64,000 bases of DNA, from positions 806,001-870,000 of the forward strand of contig NZ_JBNINT010000001.1 in NCBI RefSeq assembly GCF_050510895.1. The letters run 5' to 3'. Below the pieces are notes generated by a model, which saw nothing but the letters and a program-made list of their open reading frames with translations, did no database searches and was not told the DNA's origin. A program made the translations under genes and the position numbers. Below, in pieces: positions 9,866-18,369 of this stretch; within the stretch, counting starts at the first letter, position 1, and each line of letters opens with the position of its first letter. The stretch is from Pannonibacter phragmitetus_B. Lineage in GTDB: Bacteria; Pseudomonadota; Alphaproteobacteria; Rhizobiales; Stappiaceae.

Positions 9866-10720
9866 ATGAGCACCATGATCAAGACCGTCCGCGCCCTTGG
9901 CGTATCACTGGCTGCGACCGTCGCAGTGGCCCTTGCTTCTCCCGCTTTCGCAGCGGGTGAGGCACCGCACATCCCGCGTGAGCAGTGGTCCTTTGCAGGT
10001 CCTTTCGGCACCTTTGACAAGGCACAGCTGCAGCGCGGCTTCAAGGTCTACCGCGAGGTTTGCTCCTCGTGCCACGGCCTGAAGCTCGTGTCCTTCCGCA
10101 ACCTTGCACAGCCGGGCGGCCCGGGCTTCACCGAAGACCAGGCCAAGGCAATCGCGTCTGAGTATACGGTTCAGGACGGCCCGAATGACGACGGCGACAT
10201 GTTCGAGCGTCCCGCCATTCTGGCTGACAAGTTCCCCTCTCCGTTCCCGAACGAGCAGGCTGCCCGTGCGTCGAACGGCGGTGCTTATCCGCCGGACTTC
10301 TCGCTGATCGCCAAGGCCCGTGCGGCGCACCGGGGCTTCCCCTGGTTCATCTTTGACGCCTTCACCCAGTACAACGAGCAGGGCCCGGACTATATCCATG
10401 CGCTTCTCGTCAGCTATGGTGAAGAAGTCCCGGAAGGTGTGGTGGTCCCCGAAGGCAAGCACTACAACCCGGCGTTCCTGAGCGGCACTGCCATCGGCAT
10501 GGCTCAGCCGATCTCTGACGAGCAGGTGGAATACACCGACGGCACGCCGATGACGGTTGATCAGTATGCCCGTGACGTTTCTGCGTTCCTGATGTGGGCT
10601 GCCGAGCCGCATCTGGAAGACCGCAAGAAGATGGGCTTCCGGGTCATCATCTTCCTGATCGTCTTCGCCTCGCTGCTCTACTTCACCAAGAAGAAGCTGT
10701 GGCGGAACGTCGAGCACTAA
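9866..10720 (+). CDS. petC: Ubiquinol-cytochrome c reductase, cytochrome c1 subunit
   Basis: A 284-residue cytochrome c1 with a Sec signal peptide (cleavage near ASPAFA-AGEA), a covalent heme site CSSCH (EVCSSCHGLKLVSF), the axial Met in AIGMAQPIS and a C-terminal anchor helix (VIIFLIVFASLLYF) followed by KKKLW. It takes electrons from the Rieske centre in the periplasm and hands them to soluble or membrane cytochrome c. It is the last gene of petABC. Confidence 0.97.
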   Translation: MSTMIKTVRALGVSLAATVAVALASPAFAAGEAPHIPREQWSFAGPFGTFDKAQLQRGFKVYREVCSSCHGLKLVSFRNLAQPGGPGFTEDQAKAIASEYTVQDGPNDDGDMFERPAILADKFPSPFPNEQAARASNGGAYPPDFSLIAKARAAHRGFPWFIFDAFTQYNEQGPDYIHALLVSYGEEVPEGVVVPEGKHYNPAFLSGTAIGMAQPISDEQVEYTDGTPMTVDQYARDVSAFLMWAAEPHLEDRKKMGFRVIIFLIVFASLLYFTKKKLWRNVEH

Positions 10721-10753
10721 GAGAAGTACTCAGCCGTTTGGTCTGAGTTCTGA

Positions 10754-10786
10754 AGGGCCGCCCGATGGGGTGGCCCTTTGCATTTT
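10754..10786 (+). terminator. Terminator of petABC
   Basis: A ten-pair stem (AGGGCCGCCC with GGGTGGCCCT, one G-U pair) closed by the loop GATG, then TTGCATTTT. It starts about 33 bases after the petC stop codon. Confidence 0.85.
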
Positions 10787-10860
10787 CCGGCGACCTTTCG
10801 CGGTTTGACAAGCACCGGCAAACCGGACCTAATCACACGGGTCTGATTTTGGGGGTGGTG

Positions 10861-11742
10861 ATGGCTGAGGCGGTTCTGGGCGTGATTGGCGGGTCGGGGA
10901 TCTATGATCTGCCGGGCCTCGAGGGGGCAGAGTGGGTCGGCGTCGGCAGCCCTTGGGGCGAGCCCTCCGATGCAGTGCGCATTGGCCAGATCAATGGCCT
11001 CAAGGTGGTGTTTCTGCCACGTCACGGCCGCGGCCATCTGCATTCTCCTTCCCAGATCAACTACCGCGCCAATGTTGATGTCATGAAGCGCTGCGGGGTG
11101 ACTGACCTCGTCTCTGTTTCCGCTTGCGGGTCGCTGAAGGAGGAGTTTGCGCCGGGCACGTTCGTGCTGGTGGAGCAGTTCATCGACCGCACCTTTGCGC
11201 GGGAAAAGAGCTTCTTCGGCACGGGCTGCGTGGCACATGTGTCCATGGCCTATCCCGTCAGCCCCCGTCTGGTTGATCATGTTGAAGCGGCAGCTCGGGC
11301 TGAGAACCTGCTGTACCGGCGTGGTGGTACCTATCTGGCCATGGAGGGGCCTCAGTTCTCGTCGCTCGCCGAGAGCCACCTCTACAGATCCTGGGGCTGC
11401 GATGTGATCGGCATGACCAACATGCCGGAAGCCAAACTCGCCCGCGAGGCAGAGATCTGCTACGCGACGGTGGCCATGGTGACCGACTATGACAGCTGGC
11501 ACCCGGAGCATGGCGAGGTTGATATCCAGCAGATCATCAAGGTGCTGCATGACAATGCCCACCACGCCCAGCAACTTGTGGCACGCCTTGCCCGTGACCT
11601 CCCGCGTGAGCACGAACCTTGCCCCGTCGGCTCGGACACAGCACTTGATTATGCGATCATGACAGCACCAGACCGGCGCGACCCGGCCTTGCTGGCCAAA
11701 CTGGATGCCGTTGCGGGCCGGGTGCTTTTCGACAGGGGCTGA
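10861..11742 (+). CDS. mtnP: S-methyl-5'-thioadenosine phosphorylase
   Basis: A 293-residue purine nucleoside phosphorylase of the MtnP group, which splits methylthioadenosine (the polyamine by-product) with phosphate into adenine and methylthioribose-1-phosphate. Motifs: GVIGGSGIYDL at the start, the phosphate-binding PRHGRGH, EGPQFSSLAES, and the base-binding IGMTNMPEAKLAREAE with VTDYD. The ATG at 10861 is chosen over an in-frame extension that would begin inside the petC terminator. The next gene, apt, uses the adenine produced here. Confidence 0.94.
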   Translation: MAEAVLGVIGGSGIYDLPGLEGAEWVGVGSPWGEPSDAVRIGQINGLKVVFLPRHGRGHLHSPSQINYRANVDVMKRCGVTDLVSVSACGSLKEEFAPGTFVLVEQFIDRTFAREKSFFGTGCVAHVSMAYPVSPRLVDHVEAAARAENLLYRRGGTYLAMEGPQFSSLAESHLYRSWGCDVIGMTNMPEAKLAREAEICYATVAMVTDYDSWHPEHGEVDIQQIIKVLHDNAHHAQQLVARLARDLPREHEPCPVGSDTALDYAIMTAPDRRDPALLAKLDAVAGRVLFDRG

Positions 11743-11891
11743 CGGCTGCGGCGGATTGGCCGTGGGCAAGCTGGTTATGCCTTTGCCCGAGGCCAATTCA
11801 CCTTGATATAAGATCTGGCAAAGGCCCTGCTGCCGGGGCTCTGCCTTCGGCCTTCATGGCCTCTCCAGTTATGACGCCCCAAGAGGACGAT

Positions 11892-12440
11892 ATGGACATT
11901 CCCAGCGTTTCCGACGAGCTGCTGCAGGCCATCCGCACGATCCCGGATTATCCCAAGCCCGGTATTCTGTTCCGCGACATCACCACGCTTTTGGGCAATG
12001 CCCGCGCCTTCCGCCGGGCGGTGGATGCGCTGGTTCAGCCCTGGGCTGGTTCCAAGGTTGAGCAGATTGCCGGCATTGAGGCGCGCGGCTTCATTCTGGG
12101 CGGCGCCGTGGCGCATCAGCTGTCTGCCGGCTTTGTGCCGATCCGCAAGAAGGGCAAGCTGCCCTGGCAGACGGTAAGCGTGGCCTATTCGCTGGAATAT
12201 GGCCTCGACGAGATCGAAATGCACAGCGATGCCATCAACCCCGGTGACAAGGTGATCGTGGTCGATGACCTGATCGCCACGGGAGGCACGGCAGAAGCTG
12301 CCTGCAAGCTGCTCCGCGGGCAGGGGGCTGAGATTGTCGCTGCCTGTTTCATCGTTGACCTGCCGGATCTGGGCGGGCGTCAGCGGCTGGAAGCCATGGG
12401 CGTGCCGGTGCGCACGCTGCTGTCTTTCCCGGGGCACTGA
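11892..12440 (+). CDS. apt: Adenine phosphoribosyltransferase
   Basis: 182 residues. Converts adenine and PRPP to AMP in the cytosol. Family marks are the early IPDYPKPGILFRDIT, the catalytic-loop region KKGKLPWQT and the PRPP-binding VVDDLIATGGT. The ATG at 11892 (after AAGAGGAC) gives the usual length. An upstream in-frame start would add only a dozen unconserved residues. It lies between mtnP and bluB, and its stop is two bases from the bluB start. Confidence 0.95.
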   Translation: MDIPSVSDELLQAIRTIPDYPKPGILFRDITTLLGNARAFRRAVDALVQPWAGSKVEQIAGIEARGFILGGAVAHQLSAGFVPIRKKGKLPWQTVSVAYSLEYGLDEIEMHSDAINPGDKVIVVDDLIATGGTAEAACKLLRGQGAEIVAACFIVDLPDLGGRQRLEAMGVPVRTLLSFPGH

Positions 12441-12442
12441 CT

Positions 12443-13096
12443 ATGGCGGGGCAGCACGGGCACGGACCGGATTTTTCCCCTGCCTTCAGGGCTGCCTTTG
12501 CCGATCTCCTGCGCTGGCGGCGCGATGTGCGCCGCTTCCGTAAGGACAGTCTGCCGGAGGGCCTGCTGGATGAAGTTCTGGCGCTGGCCGATCTTGCGCC
12601 GTCCGTTGGCAACAGCCAGCCCTGGCGGATCGTCAGAGTGGAGAGCCAGGCCCGGCGGGATGCGGTCACGAGGCTGTTCGAGCAGGAAAACAACCGCGCG
12701 CTTGCTGCCTATGACGGGGAAAAGGCGGAGCTTTATGCAAGGCTCAAGCTGGCTGGCTTGCGGGAGGCGCCGGTTCAGCTGGCAGTCTTCTGCGATCTGG
12801 ACCCGGAGCAGGGCCATGGGCTCGGCCGTGCAACGATGCCGCAGACACTTGCCTTTTCCGCCGTTGGCATGGTCCAGTGCCTGTGGCTTGCAGCGCGCAT
12901 GCATGGCGTCGGGCTCGGCTGGGTGTCGATCATCGATCCGGAGGCCGTGAAGACAACGCTGGACGTGCCTTCCGACTGGGAACTGATCGGCTATCTCTGC
13001 CTCGGATTTCCCGAGGAGGAGCATCTGGTGCCGGAACTGGAGCGGGAGGGCTGGCAGGCCCGCACGCCGCTGCAGGCACGTATTCTGACACGTTAG
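12443..13096 (+). CDS. bluB: 5,6-dimethylbenzimidazole synthase BluB
   Basis: A 217-residue nitroreductase-fold protein with the BluB features: RRDVRRFR near the N-terminus, APSVGNSQPWR, YARLKLAGLREAPVQLAVFC, GRATMPQT and LGWVSIIDP. BluB breaks down reduced FMN with O2 to give the lower ligand of vitamin B12. A general nitroreductase is the alternative, but the EAPVQLAVF and WVSI segments favour BluB. It begins two bases after apt and is probably in the same operon. No cobalamin riboswitch or other B12 gene is seen nearby. Confidence 0.85.
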   Translation: MAGQHGHGPDFSPAFRAAFADLLRWRRDVRRFRKDSLPEGLLDEVLALADLAPSVGNSQPWRIVRVESQARRDAVTRLFEQENNRALAAYDGEKAELYARLKLAGLREAPVQLAVFCDLDPEQGHGLGRATMPQTLAFSAVGMVQCLWLAARMHGVGLGWVSIIDPEAVKTTLDVPSDWELIGYLCLGFPEEEHLVPELEREGWQARTPLQARILTR

Positions 13097-13105
13097 GAGG
13101 TTCTA

Positions 13106-13584
13106 TTGGCAGTCATCATCAGGCCGATTGAGGATAAGGACCGTCCTGCCCTTGCCCAGTTGCTGGAAGAGCGGTGGGCGGGTGTCGAAATCCTGCTGGA
13201 TGGCGTCATGGTTGATGCTTCGGCGTTGCCGGGCTTTCTGGCTGATGATGACGGCCAGCTTGCCGGGGCGGTCACGGTCATCCGCCGTGAGGTGGAGTGG
13301 GAAATCTTGACGCTCGATTCTCTCAGCCGCTGGGCCGGGACGGGTACGCAGCTTTTGGACGCAGTGGTCAAGGATGCCAGAGGTCATGGCATCTCCCGCC
13401 TCATGGTCCGCACGTCAAACGACAATCTGGATGCTTTCCGCTTCTACCAGCGGCGCGGCTTCCGGCTGGAGCGGATTGTGCAGGGCGTCATTGATGACGA
13501 GCGCGAGTTGAAGCCGGAAATCCCGCTGACGGGGAGTACGGCATTCCGCTGCATGACGAAGTGGTGCTGGGCCGCAGCCTTTAG
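13106..13584 (+). CDS. GNAT family N-acetyltransferase (apparent frameshift near the C-terminus)
   Basis: About 159 residues of a GCN5-related acetyltransferase that would use acetyl-CoA on an unknown substrate. The core shows LSRWAGTGTQLLDAVVK and the strand-helix DAFRFYQRRGFRL typical of the fold. The start is TTG at 13106, seven bases after an excellent TAGGAGG. After ...ELKPEIPLTG the frame slips. Adding one G to the four-G run at 13531-13534 yields EYGIPLHDEVVLGRSL and a stop at 13584, the normal end for this subfamily. It follows bluB by nine bases. Confidence 0.8.
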
Positions 13585-13602
13585 GCTGCGGCAATGTAAG
13601 GG

Positions 13603-14088
13603 TCAGGCCTGCTGCGGCCTGCGGCGCAGATAGACCTTACTTTCAAAGCTGAACACCAATTCGCCGTTCTGGTTTACGCCCTCATTGCGGCCGCGCAGAA
13701 CGCCCCAGTCCGGACGCTGCGGGATATCATCCTTGGCGATGACGACGCTGGCATAGCTGATGGTGTCGCCAGCGAAGACGGGCTTGATCCATTTGAGGTT
13801 CTCAAAGCCTGGCGAGGGGCCTCGCTCCACCGGAGTTTCCCCGCGTGCGATCGTGGCGGCGTCCAGTTCCTGCATGGTCAGGATCAGCCGCCGCATGAAG
13901 GCGGAAGCGGTATGCCAGCCGGAAGCGCACAGGCGGCCGAAGTGCGTGGCCGCTGCGCCTTCTTCCGTCAGATGGAAGGGCTGCGGGTCGAACGCGGCGG
14001 CAAAGCGGACGATGTCTTCTGCCGTGAAGTGGTGGGAGCCAAGCTCGACGCGCTCGCCAAGCTCCATCTCGTCAAACCAGGTTCTCAT
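13603..14088 (-). CDS. MaoC family dehydratase (second of a pair)
   Basis: A 161-residue hot-dog-fold protein with the hydratase-type motif FDPQPFHL followed by ASGWHTASAFMR, where Asp and His of the DPQPFH box would be catalytic. Such proteins hydrate enoyl-CoA esters, but the substrate is unknown. It overlaps its upstream paralogue at 14085 by four bases (ATGA), so both are translated from one message and may form a heterodimer. Confidence 0.87.
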   Translation of the reverse strand: MRTWFDEMELGERVELGSHHFTAEDIVRFAAAFDPQPFHLTEEGAAATHFGRLCASGWHTASAFMRRLILTMQELDAATIARGETPVERGPSPGFENLKWIKPVFAGDTISYASVVIAKDDIPQRPDWGVLRGRNEGVNQNGELVFSFESKVYLRRRPQQA

Positions 14089-14552
14089 GCGCCCGCCTCC
14101 GGTGTTTCACGGCAGGTGAAGAGAATGGGGTTTTCAAGCACCATCACCGTGTCTCCGTTCTGGTTGGAGACTGAAAATGCGAAGGTAACGAGCCCAAGGC
14201 CGGGGCGTGAGCGCAGGGGGCGGCTGTTCAGCACCTTGGCCTGTGCTGTCAGTATATCGCCCGGATAGACTGGCCTGCGCCATGTGAGCGTATCGACGCC
14301 CGGTGCGCCTTGCCCTGCCGAATGAGCGAGCAGCCCGTCGACGAGCATGCGCATGAACATGGATGCGGTGTGCCAGCCCGATGCCGCGAGGCCGCCAAGC
14401 AGCGAGGCCTTGCCTGCCTCCTCATCCAGATGGAAAGGTTGAGGGTCGAACTCAGCCGCGAAGGCGATGATTTCGTCCTTCGTGACGGTCTTCGTGCCGA
14501 GGGGAATGATCTCGCCGGGCGAGAAATCTTCGAAGTAGCGGTGGGCGGTCAT
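14085..14552 (-). CDS. MaoC family dehydratase (first of a pair)
   Basis: 155 residues, hot-dog fold, with FDPQPFHLDEEAGK and AASGWHTASMFMR matching the hydratase motif. The ATG at 14552 begins MTAHRYFEDFSPGE, the usual start for this subfamily. A longer frame to 14606 is unlikely. It is a close paralogue of the following gene. Confidence 0.87.
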   Translation of the reverse strand: MTAHRYFEDFSPGEIIPLGTKTVTKDEIIAFAAEFDPQPFHLDEEAGKASLLGGLAASGWHTASMFMRMLVDGLLAHSAGQGAPGVDTLTWRRPVYPGDILTAQAKVLNSRPLRSRPGLGLVTFAFSVSNQNGDTVMVLENPILFTCRETPEAGA

Positions 14553-14699
14553 AGCGTTTGTTTTATCTCGCCATGACCGCCCGCGCCAGTGGTTGATGGG
14601 GCTCATTCCACTTCAGGCAAACGCTCCTTTTGGCGGAGCCTGCTTGCCTGCGCTGAGATCCTGCATTATGCCGGCACAGTCCTCTCCGGCACGAGGGTC

Positions 14700-15068
14700 T
14701 CAGTCGTAATACATCTCGTTGTCGTCCAGATAGACGTTCGAGGCTTCGCAAATGTCGATGGAGACAGGGTCATCCAGCACTTCGCTGCCGTCCGTTCCAA
14801 GCCAGCCCACCTGGAATGTCTGATCGCAGGGGCCGGAGTTGGAGTGGAAAGTGGCACGCACATTGTCGCCTGGTGCCAGACGATTGCTCAGCCAGTTGTC
14901 ACTCCAGCCGTCACCGCCATTGGTGTAAAAACCAACGACCGTGTTGCTGTCCGTGTTGTTGTAGATCTGGAAATATCCTTCCTGCCCGGTCCCTGCCGCC
15001 ATCAGCGGTGCGGTTGCAGACAGGGTTGCGGCCAGGGCCGCTGCAAAAAAATTGAAGCTTTTCATCAT
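14700..15068 (-). CDS. Secreted protein of unknown function
   Basis: About 122 residues. A clear signal peptide (MMKSFNFFAAALAATLSATA, cleavage near LMAAG) is followed by an acidic, aromatic domain with GYFQIYNNTDSNTVVGFYTN and WLSNRLAPGDNVRA. The last residues are very acidic (DDNEMYYD). Two Cys (GPCDQ and DICEAS) could form a disulfide. I do not recognise a named family. GGGGAG lies just before the tandem ATGs. It is downstream of mbfA on the same strand but 164 bases away. Confidence 0.7.
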   Translation of the reverse strand: MMKSFNFFAAALAATLSATAPLMAAGTGQEGYFQIYNNTDSNTVVGFYTNGGDGWSDNWLSNRLAPGDNVRATFHSNSGPCDQTFQVGWLGTDGSEVLDDPVSIDICEASNVYLDDNEMYYD

Positions 15069-15231
15069 GCTCCCCACAGAACAGCAGGCAAGTTGCGACT
15101 CTTCGCACTCCAGCAGTTCTAGCCGAAAGCAAGAACACCGCCGTGTCAGCGTGTAAAGGTGGCGTCTTGGAATCGATAATCAATGTGTATTGAAATATTG
15201 CAATCTTGAAGGGCTGGCGTCCCTGCTGAAA

Positions 15232-16215
15232 TCAGGCGTTGCCGATAAGTACACCAGCCGCAAACACGAGCGATCCCCCGAGAACCACCTGCAGGGCCGC
15301 GCGCCAGAAGGGCGTGTCCATGTAGCGGTTCTGAATCCAGGCGATAGCCCACAGTTCAACGAAGACGACGGCAACAGCCAGGCTGGTCGCAGACCAGAAA
15401 TCCGGAATGAGATAGGGCAGGGCGTGGCCAAGTCCGCCAACCGTTGTCATAATTCCAGAGGCAAGGCCGCGCTTCAGTGGAGACCCGCGGCCGGACAGCA
15501 CTCCGTCGTCATGGGCAGCTTCTGTGAAGCCCATGGAGATGCCTGCGCCCACGGAGGCGGACAGGCCAACGAGAAAGGTCTGCCAGGTGTCCTGCGTCGC
15601 AAATGCGGCTGCAAAGATTGGGGCAAGTGTCGAAACGGAACCATCCATCAGCCCGGCGAGGCCCGGCTGAACATAGGTGAGAATGAACTGCCTGTGGGCT
15701 GTCTTGTCTTCCTCAGCCCGAACATCTGCGGGGGTCAGCGCCTCGCTGAGCGCCCCGGCTCGGCTTTCGTGGCCGCGTTCGGCCATGGCGAGGTCGCCAA
15801 GGAGCTTGCGGGTGGCCGCGTCGCTGGTGCGCTTTGCAGCCTCCTCATAGAAGCGGGCCGCCTGATCCTCCATCTGCTCCGCCATCGCCCGCACCTTTTC
15901 AAGGCCAAGCGGGCGGACCAGCCAGTCCGGCTTGCGGGCGTAATATCCGCGCACATGCTCGCGCCGGATCAACGGTATGCTGTCGCCAAAGCGGTCCTGG
16001 AACAGAGCAATCAATTGCTGCCTGTGCCCATTTTCCTCTTCCGCCATGGCATCGAACACGGATGCAGAGGCGGGAAAATCATCCCGCAGCCCGTCGGCAT
16101 AAGCCTGATAGATCCGGCTGTCGTCCTCTTCAGACGAGATTGCGAGAGCGAGGATTTCCTTTTCCGATAGGCTGGAAAAGTCACGCCGGCCGGAATTCAT
16201 CAATCTGGACAGCAT
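15232..16215 (-). CDS. mbfA: Membrane-bound ferritin MbfA (erythrin-VIT1 fusion), iron exporter
   Basis: 327 residues with two parts: a ferritin-like di-iron domain (about residues 15-160) carrying SSEEDD, AEEENGH and MAERGHE ligand motifs, and a C-terminal VIT1/CCC1-type membrane domain (about 165-327) with the conserved GLMDGSVSTLAPIFAAA and SASVGAGISMGFTEA. In Agrobacterium and Bradyrhizobium, MbfA exports iron and protects against iron and peroxide stress, under control of Irr. The gene is divergent from the soluble chemoreceptor at 16599. Confidence 0.92.
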   Translation of the reverse strand: MLSRLMNSGRRDFSSLSEKEILALAISSEEDDSRIYQAYADGLRDDFPASASVFDAMAEEENGHRQQLIALFQDRFGDSIPLIRREHVRGYYARKPDWLVRPLGLEKVRAMAEQMEDQAARFYEEAAKRTSDAATRKLLGDLAMAERGHESRAGALSEALTPADVRAEEDKTAHRQFILTYVQPGLAGLMDGSVSTLAPIFAAAFATQDTWQTFLVGLSASVGAGISMGFTEAAHDDGVLSGRGSPLKRGLASGIMTTVGGLGHALPYLIPDFWSATSLAVAVVFVELWAIAWIQNRYMDTPFWRAALQVVLGGSLVFAAGVLIGNA

Positions 16216-16598
16216 GTTGCTCTCGCTTTCCTGAACGGGGATCAGGGCGGCAGTCTAACCGCCTTCCGCCCGCACTGACCATAAGGGAAAGCGCGGAGGT
16301 AACCCCGTCCGGGCGTGGCATTTGGGCCGGGAGGGGCGTGCTGGCCAAATGGCTGCCTGTTTTTTGAACAGAAGTATCCGTGCGGCCTGTCTTTCTGTTC
16401 GCAGTAAAAAACACCGGATCCTGAAATGCCTATTTGTTTTGCTTCTGGCTTGACGTTCGGCAAAAAGTTGCAAGTATCCGCTTCCGTTGATTGAATTATT
16501 CTAGAGTTTCTCCCGGTTTCCGATTTGTTAGTTATTTTTAACAGTAATGTATTCCTGACTTCAGGCTCTCTGGGGCTGTGCGGCAGGTAGATATTTAA
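16216..16598. other. Divergent promoter region of mbfA and the soluble chemoreceptor
   Basis: 383 bases without a gene. It is notably AT-richer from 16350 on. It holds an inverted repeat GAACAGAA/TTCTGTTC (16366-16400) and an AT-rich palindromic element around TTGAATTATTCTAGA (16487-16507), which partly resembles the iron-control element read by Irr. Promoters for both flanking genes must lie here. Confidence 0.55.
16487..16507. promoter_or_regulatory. Possible iron-control element (Irr-box-like)
   Basis: GAATTATTC with flanks giving TTGAAT-TA-TTCTAGA. The right half matches the rhizobial element TTCTAAA at six of seven positions; the left half is poorer. It is about 270 bases from mbfA and 95 bases from the receptor gene, so which gene it would control is open. 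Low confidence because the element is AT-rich and imperfect. Confidence 0.3.
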
Positions 16599-17651
16599 AT
16601 GGATCAGTTGATTGCCGATACGGAGCGTGCTCCGGCGCTGTCCGATATCGTAGAGCGGACCTCAGAGGTGCGGGAGCTGACCACAACGAAGGTTGGTCAG
16701 ATCCGGGATGTAACGGGGAGGCTGCGGATGCTGGCGCTCAATGCCATGATCGAGAGCGCCCGCGCGGGTGATCAGGGCCGCGGCTTTCTGGTGGTAGCGC
16801 AAGAAGTGCGCGAGATTTCCACCGCCGTCGAGGGCATTTCCGGCGCGCTGGCCAAGGAGTTGGCCGGTGAAATCGAAGCGCTGGAAACGCTGACGCGGCA
16901 GATGGCGCTGCAGGCGCAGGGCTCGCGCCTGACGGATCTTGCACTGAATGCCATCGAGCTGATCGACCGCAATCTTTATGAACGCACCTGCGACGTGCGC
17001 TGGTGGGCGACGGATTCCGCTGTGGCTGGTTGCGCGGAAAAGCCCGCGCCGGAGGCTGTTGCCTATGCCTGCGAGCGTCTGGGCGTCATCCTCGGCGCTT
17101 ACACTGTCTATATGGATCTGTGGCTGTGTGATCTGAATGGCCGTGTCATCGCCAATGGGCGCCCTGACCGCTACAGGGTTATTGGCTCGGATATCTCCTC
17201 CCGTGGCTGGTTCAGCAAGGGCAAGGGTCTGCGGTCCGGCGATGACTATGTAGCGGACGAGATCACCCGCGAGCCGCTTCTCGGCAATGCCCAGACGGCG
17301 ACCTATCTTGCCAGCGTGCGGGAGGGCGGGCGCAGCAATGGCCGCCCACTCGGTATGCTTGCCATTCACTTCGATTGGGAGCCGCAGGCAAAGGCAATCG
17401 TTGAAGGTGTGCGTCTGACCCCGCAGGAGCGGGAGCGCTCGCGGGTGATGTTGGTCAGCGGCAATGGCCGCGTGCTGGCCTCATCTGATGGCAAGGGCGT
17501 GCTGAGCGAGCAAATCCAGCTGCAGACCGGTGGCCGTGACCTGGGCTTCTATGTGGACCGGGATGGTGCGACCGTCGCCTTCCACAAGACGCCGGGCTAC
17601 GAGACCTATGCGGGGCTGGGCTGGTACGGCGTCATCCGGCAAAGGCCGTGA
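16599..17651 (+). CDS. Soluble chemoreceptor-like protein with a C-terminal Cache-type sensor
   Basis: 350 residues with no transmembrane helix. Residues 25-90 hold a shortened chemoreceptor signalling hairpin (GRLRMLALNAMIESARAGDQ, GFLVVAQEVREIST). A helical link leads to a sensor-like domain (about 130-345) with NLYERTCDVRWWATD, YMDLWLCDLNGRVIANG, SDISSRGWF and VSGNGRVLASSDG, resembling a double Cache domain. Normally the sensor is N-terminal and periplasmic; here the order is reversed and everything is cytosolic. It probably joins receptor arrays to report an internal ligand, but that is inference. Confidence 0.78.
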   Translation: MDQLIADTERAPALSDIVERTSEVRELTTTKVGQIRDVTGRLRMLALNAMIESARAGDQGRGFLVVAQEVREISTAVEGISGALAKELAGEIEALETLTRQMALQAQGSRLTDLALNAIELIDRNLYERTCDVRWWATDSAVAGCAEKPAPEAVAYACERLGVILGAYTVYMDLWLCDLNGRVIANGRPDRYRVIGSDISSRGWFSKGKGLRSGDDYVADEITREPLLGNAQTATYLASVREGGRSNGRPLGMLAIHFDWEPQAKAIVEGVRLTPQERERSRVMLVSGNGRVLASSDGKGVLSEQIQLQTGGRDLGFYVDRDGATVAFHKTPGYETYAGLGWYGVIRQRP

Positions 17652-17655
17652 TTGA

Positions 17656-18342
17656 TCACACGACTTCGACAGTGAACGGTGCAAATCCCTCGACGCTGGC
17701 CTCCAGCCTGTCTCCGCGCACTACGGGGCCAACGCCGGAAGGCGTGCCGGTCAGGATCACGTCACCAGCAGCCAGCGTGAAATACTCCGACAGATAGGCG
17801 ATCATTTCCGGGATCTTCCAGATCATCTGGTTGAGATCGCCGCTTTGCCGAAGCGTGCCGTTGACGGTGAGCGTGATCGCCCCAGCCTGCGGGTGGCCGC
17901 AGACGCTTGCCGGGATCACGGGGGCGATGGGCGCAGAATGCTCGAAGGCCTTGGCCGTGTCCCAGGGGCGGCCCATGTCCTTGGCCACTGCCTGAAGGTC
18001 GCGGCGGGTCATGTCGAGGGCTACCGCATAGCCGTAGACATGAGACAGCGCGTCCGCCACCGCAATGCCGCTGCCGCCGGACTTCAGCACCACTGCCAGC
18101 TCCACCTCATGATGGACATCTGCCGTCTTGCCCGGATAGGGGAAGCGGCCGGAGGCGTCGAGATTGTCCGGGTTCTTCTGGAAGAAGAACGGCGGCTCCT
18201 TGTTGGGATCGTGCCCCATCTCCACAGCATGGGCCGCATAGTTGCGGCCGATGCAATAGACCCGGCGCACCGGAAACAGCGCATCAGTGCCTGCCACAGG
18301 CAGGGCGGGGATCTTCGGAACGTCGATCACAAAGCTTGTCAT
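17656..18342 (-). CDS. Fumarylacetoacetate hydrolase family protein
   Basis: A 228-residue member of the FAH fold, which hydrolyses or decarboxylates beta-diketo acids using Mg2+ or Ca2+. Motifs: VYCIGRNYAAHAVEMG, the metal ligands in HHEVELAVV and YGYAVALDMTRRDLQ, and DVILTGTPSGVGPV near the end. The length fits fumarylpyruvate hydrolase or acylpyruvase (FAHD1-like). The exact substrate is not fixed. It converges with the soluble receptor gene, with only four bases between their ends. Confidence 0.9.
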   Translation of the reverse strand: MTSFVIDVPKIPALPVAGTDALFPVRRVYCIGRNYAAHAVEMGHDPNKEPPFFFQKNPDNLDASGRFPYPGKTADVHHEVELAVVLKSGGSGIAVADALSHVYGYAVALDMTRRDLQAVAKDMGRPWDTAKAFEHSAPIAPVIPASVCGHPQAGAITLTVNGTLRQSGDLNQMIWKIPEMIAYLSEYFTLAAGDVILTGTPSGVGPVVRGDRLEASVEGFAPFTVEVV

Positions 18343-18369
18343 GATGCGCTGCTCTTTCTGCGGCTGGCC

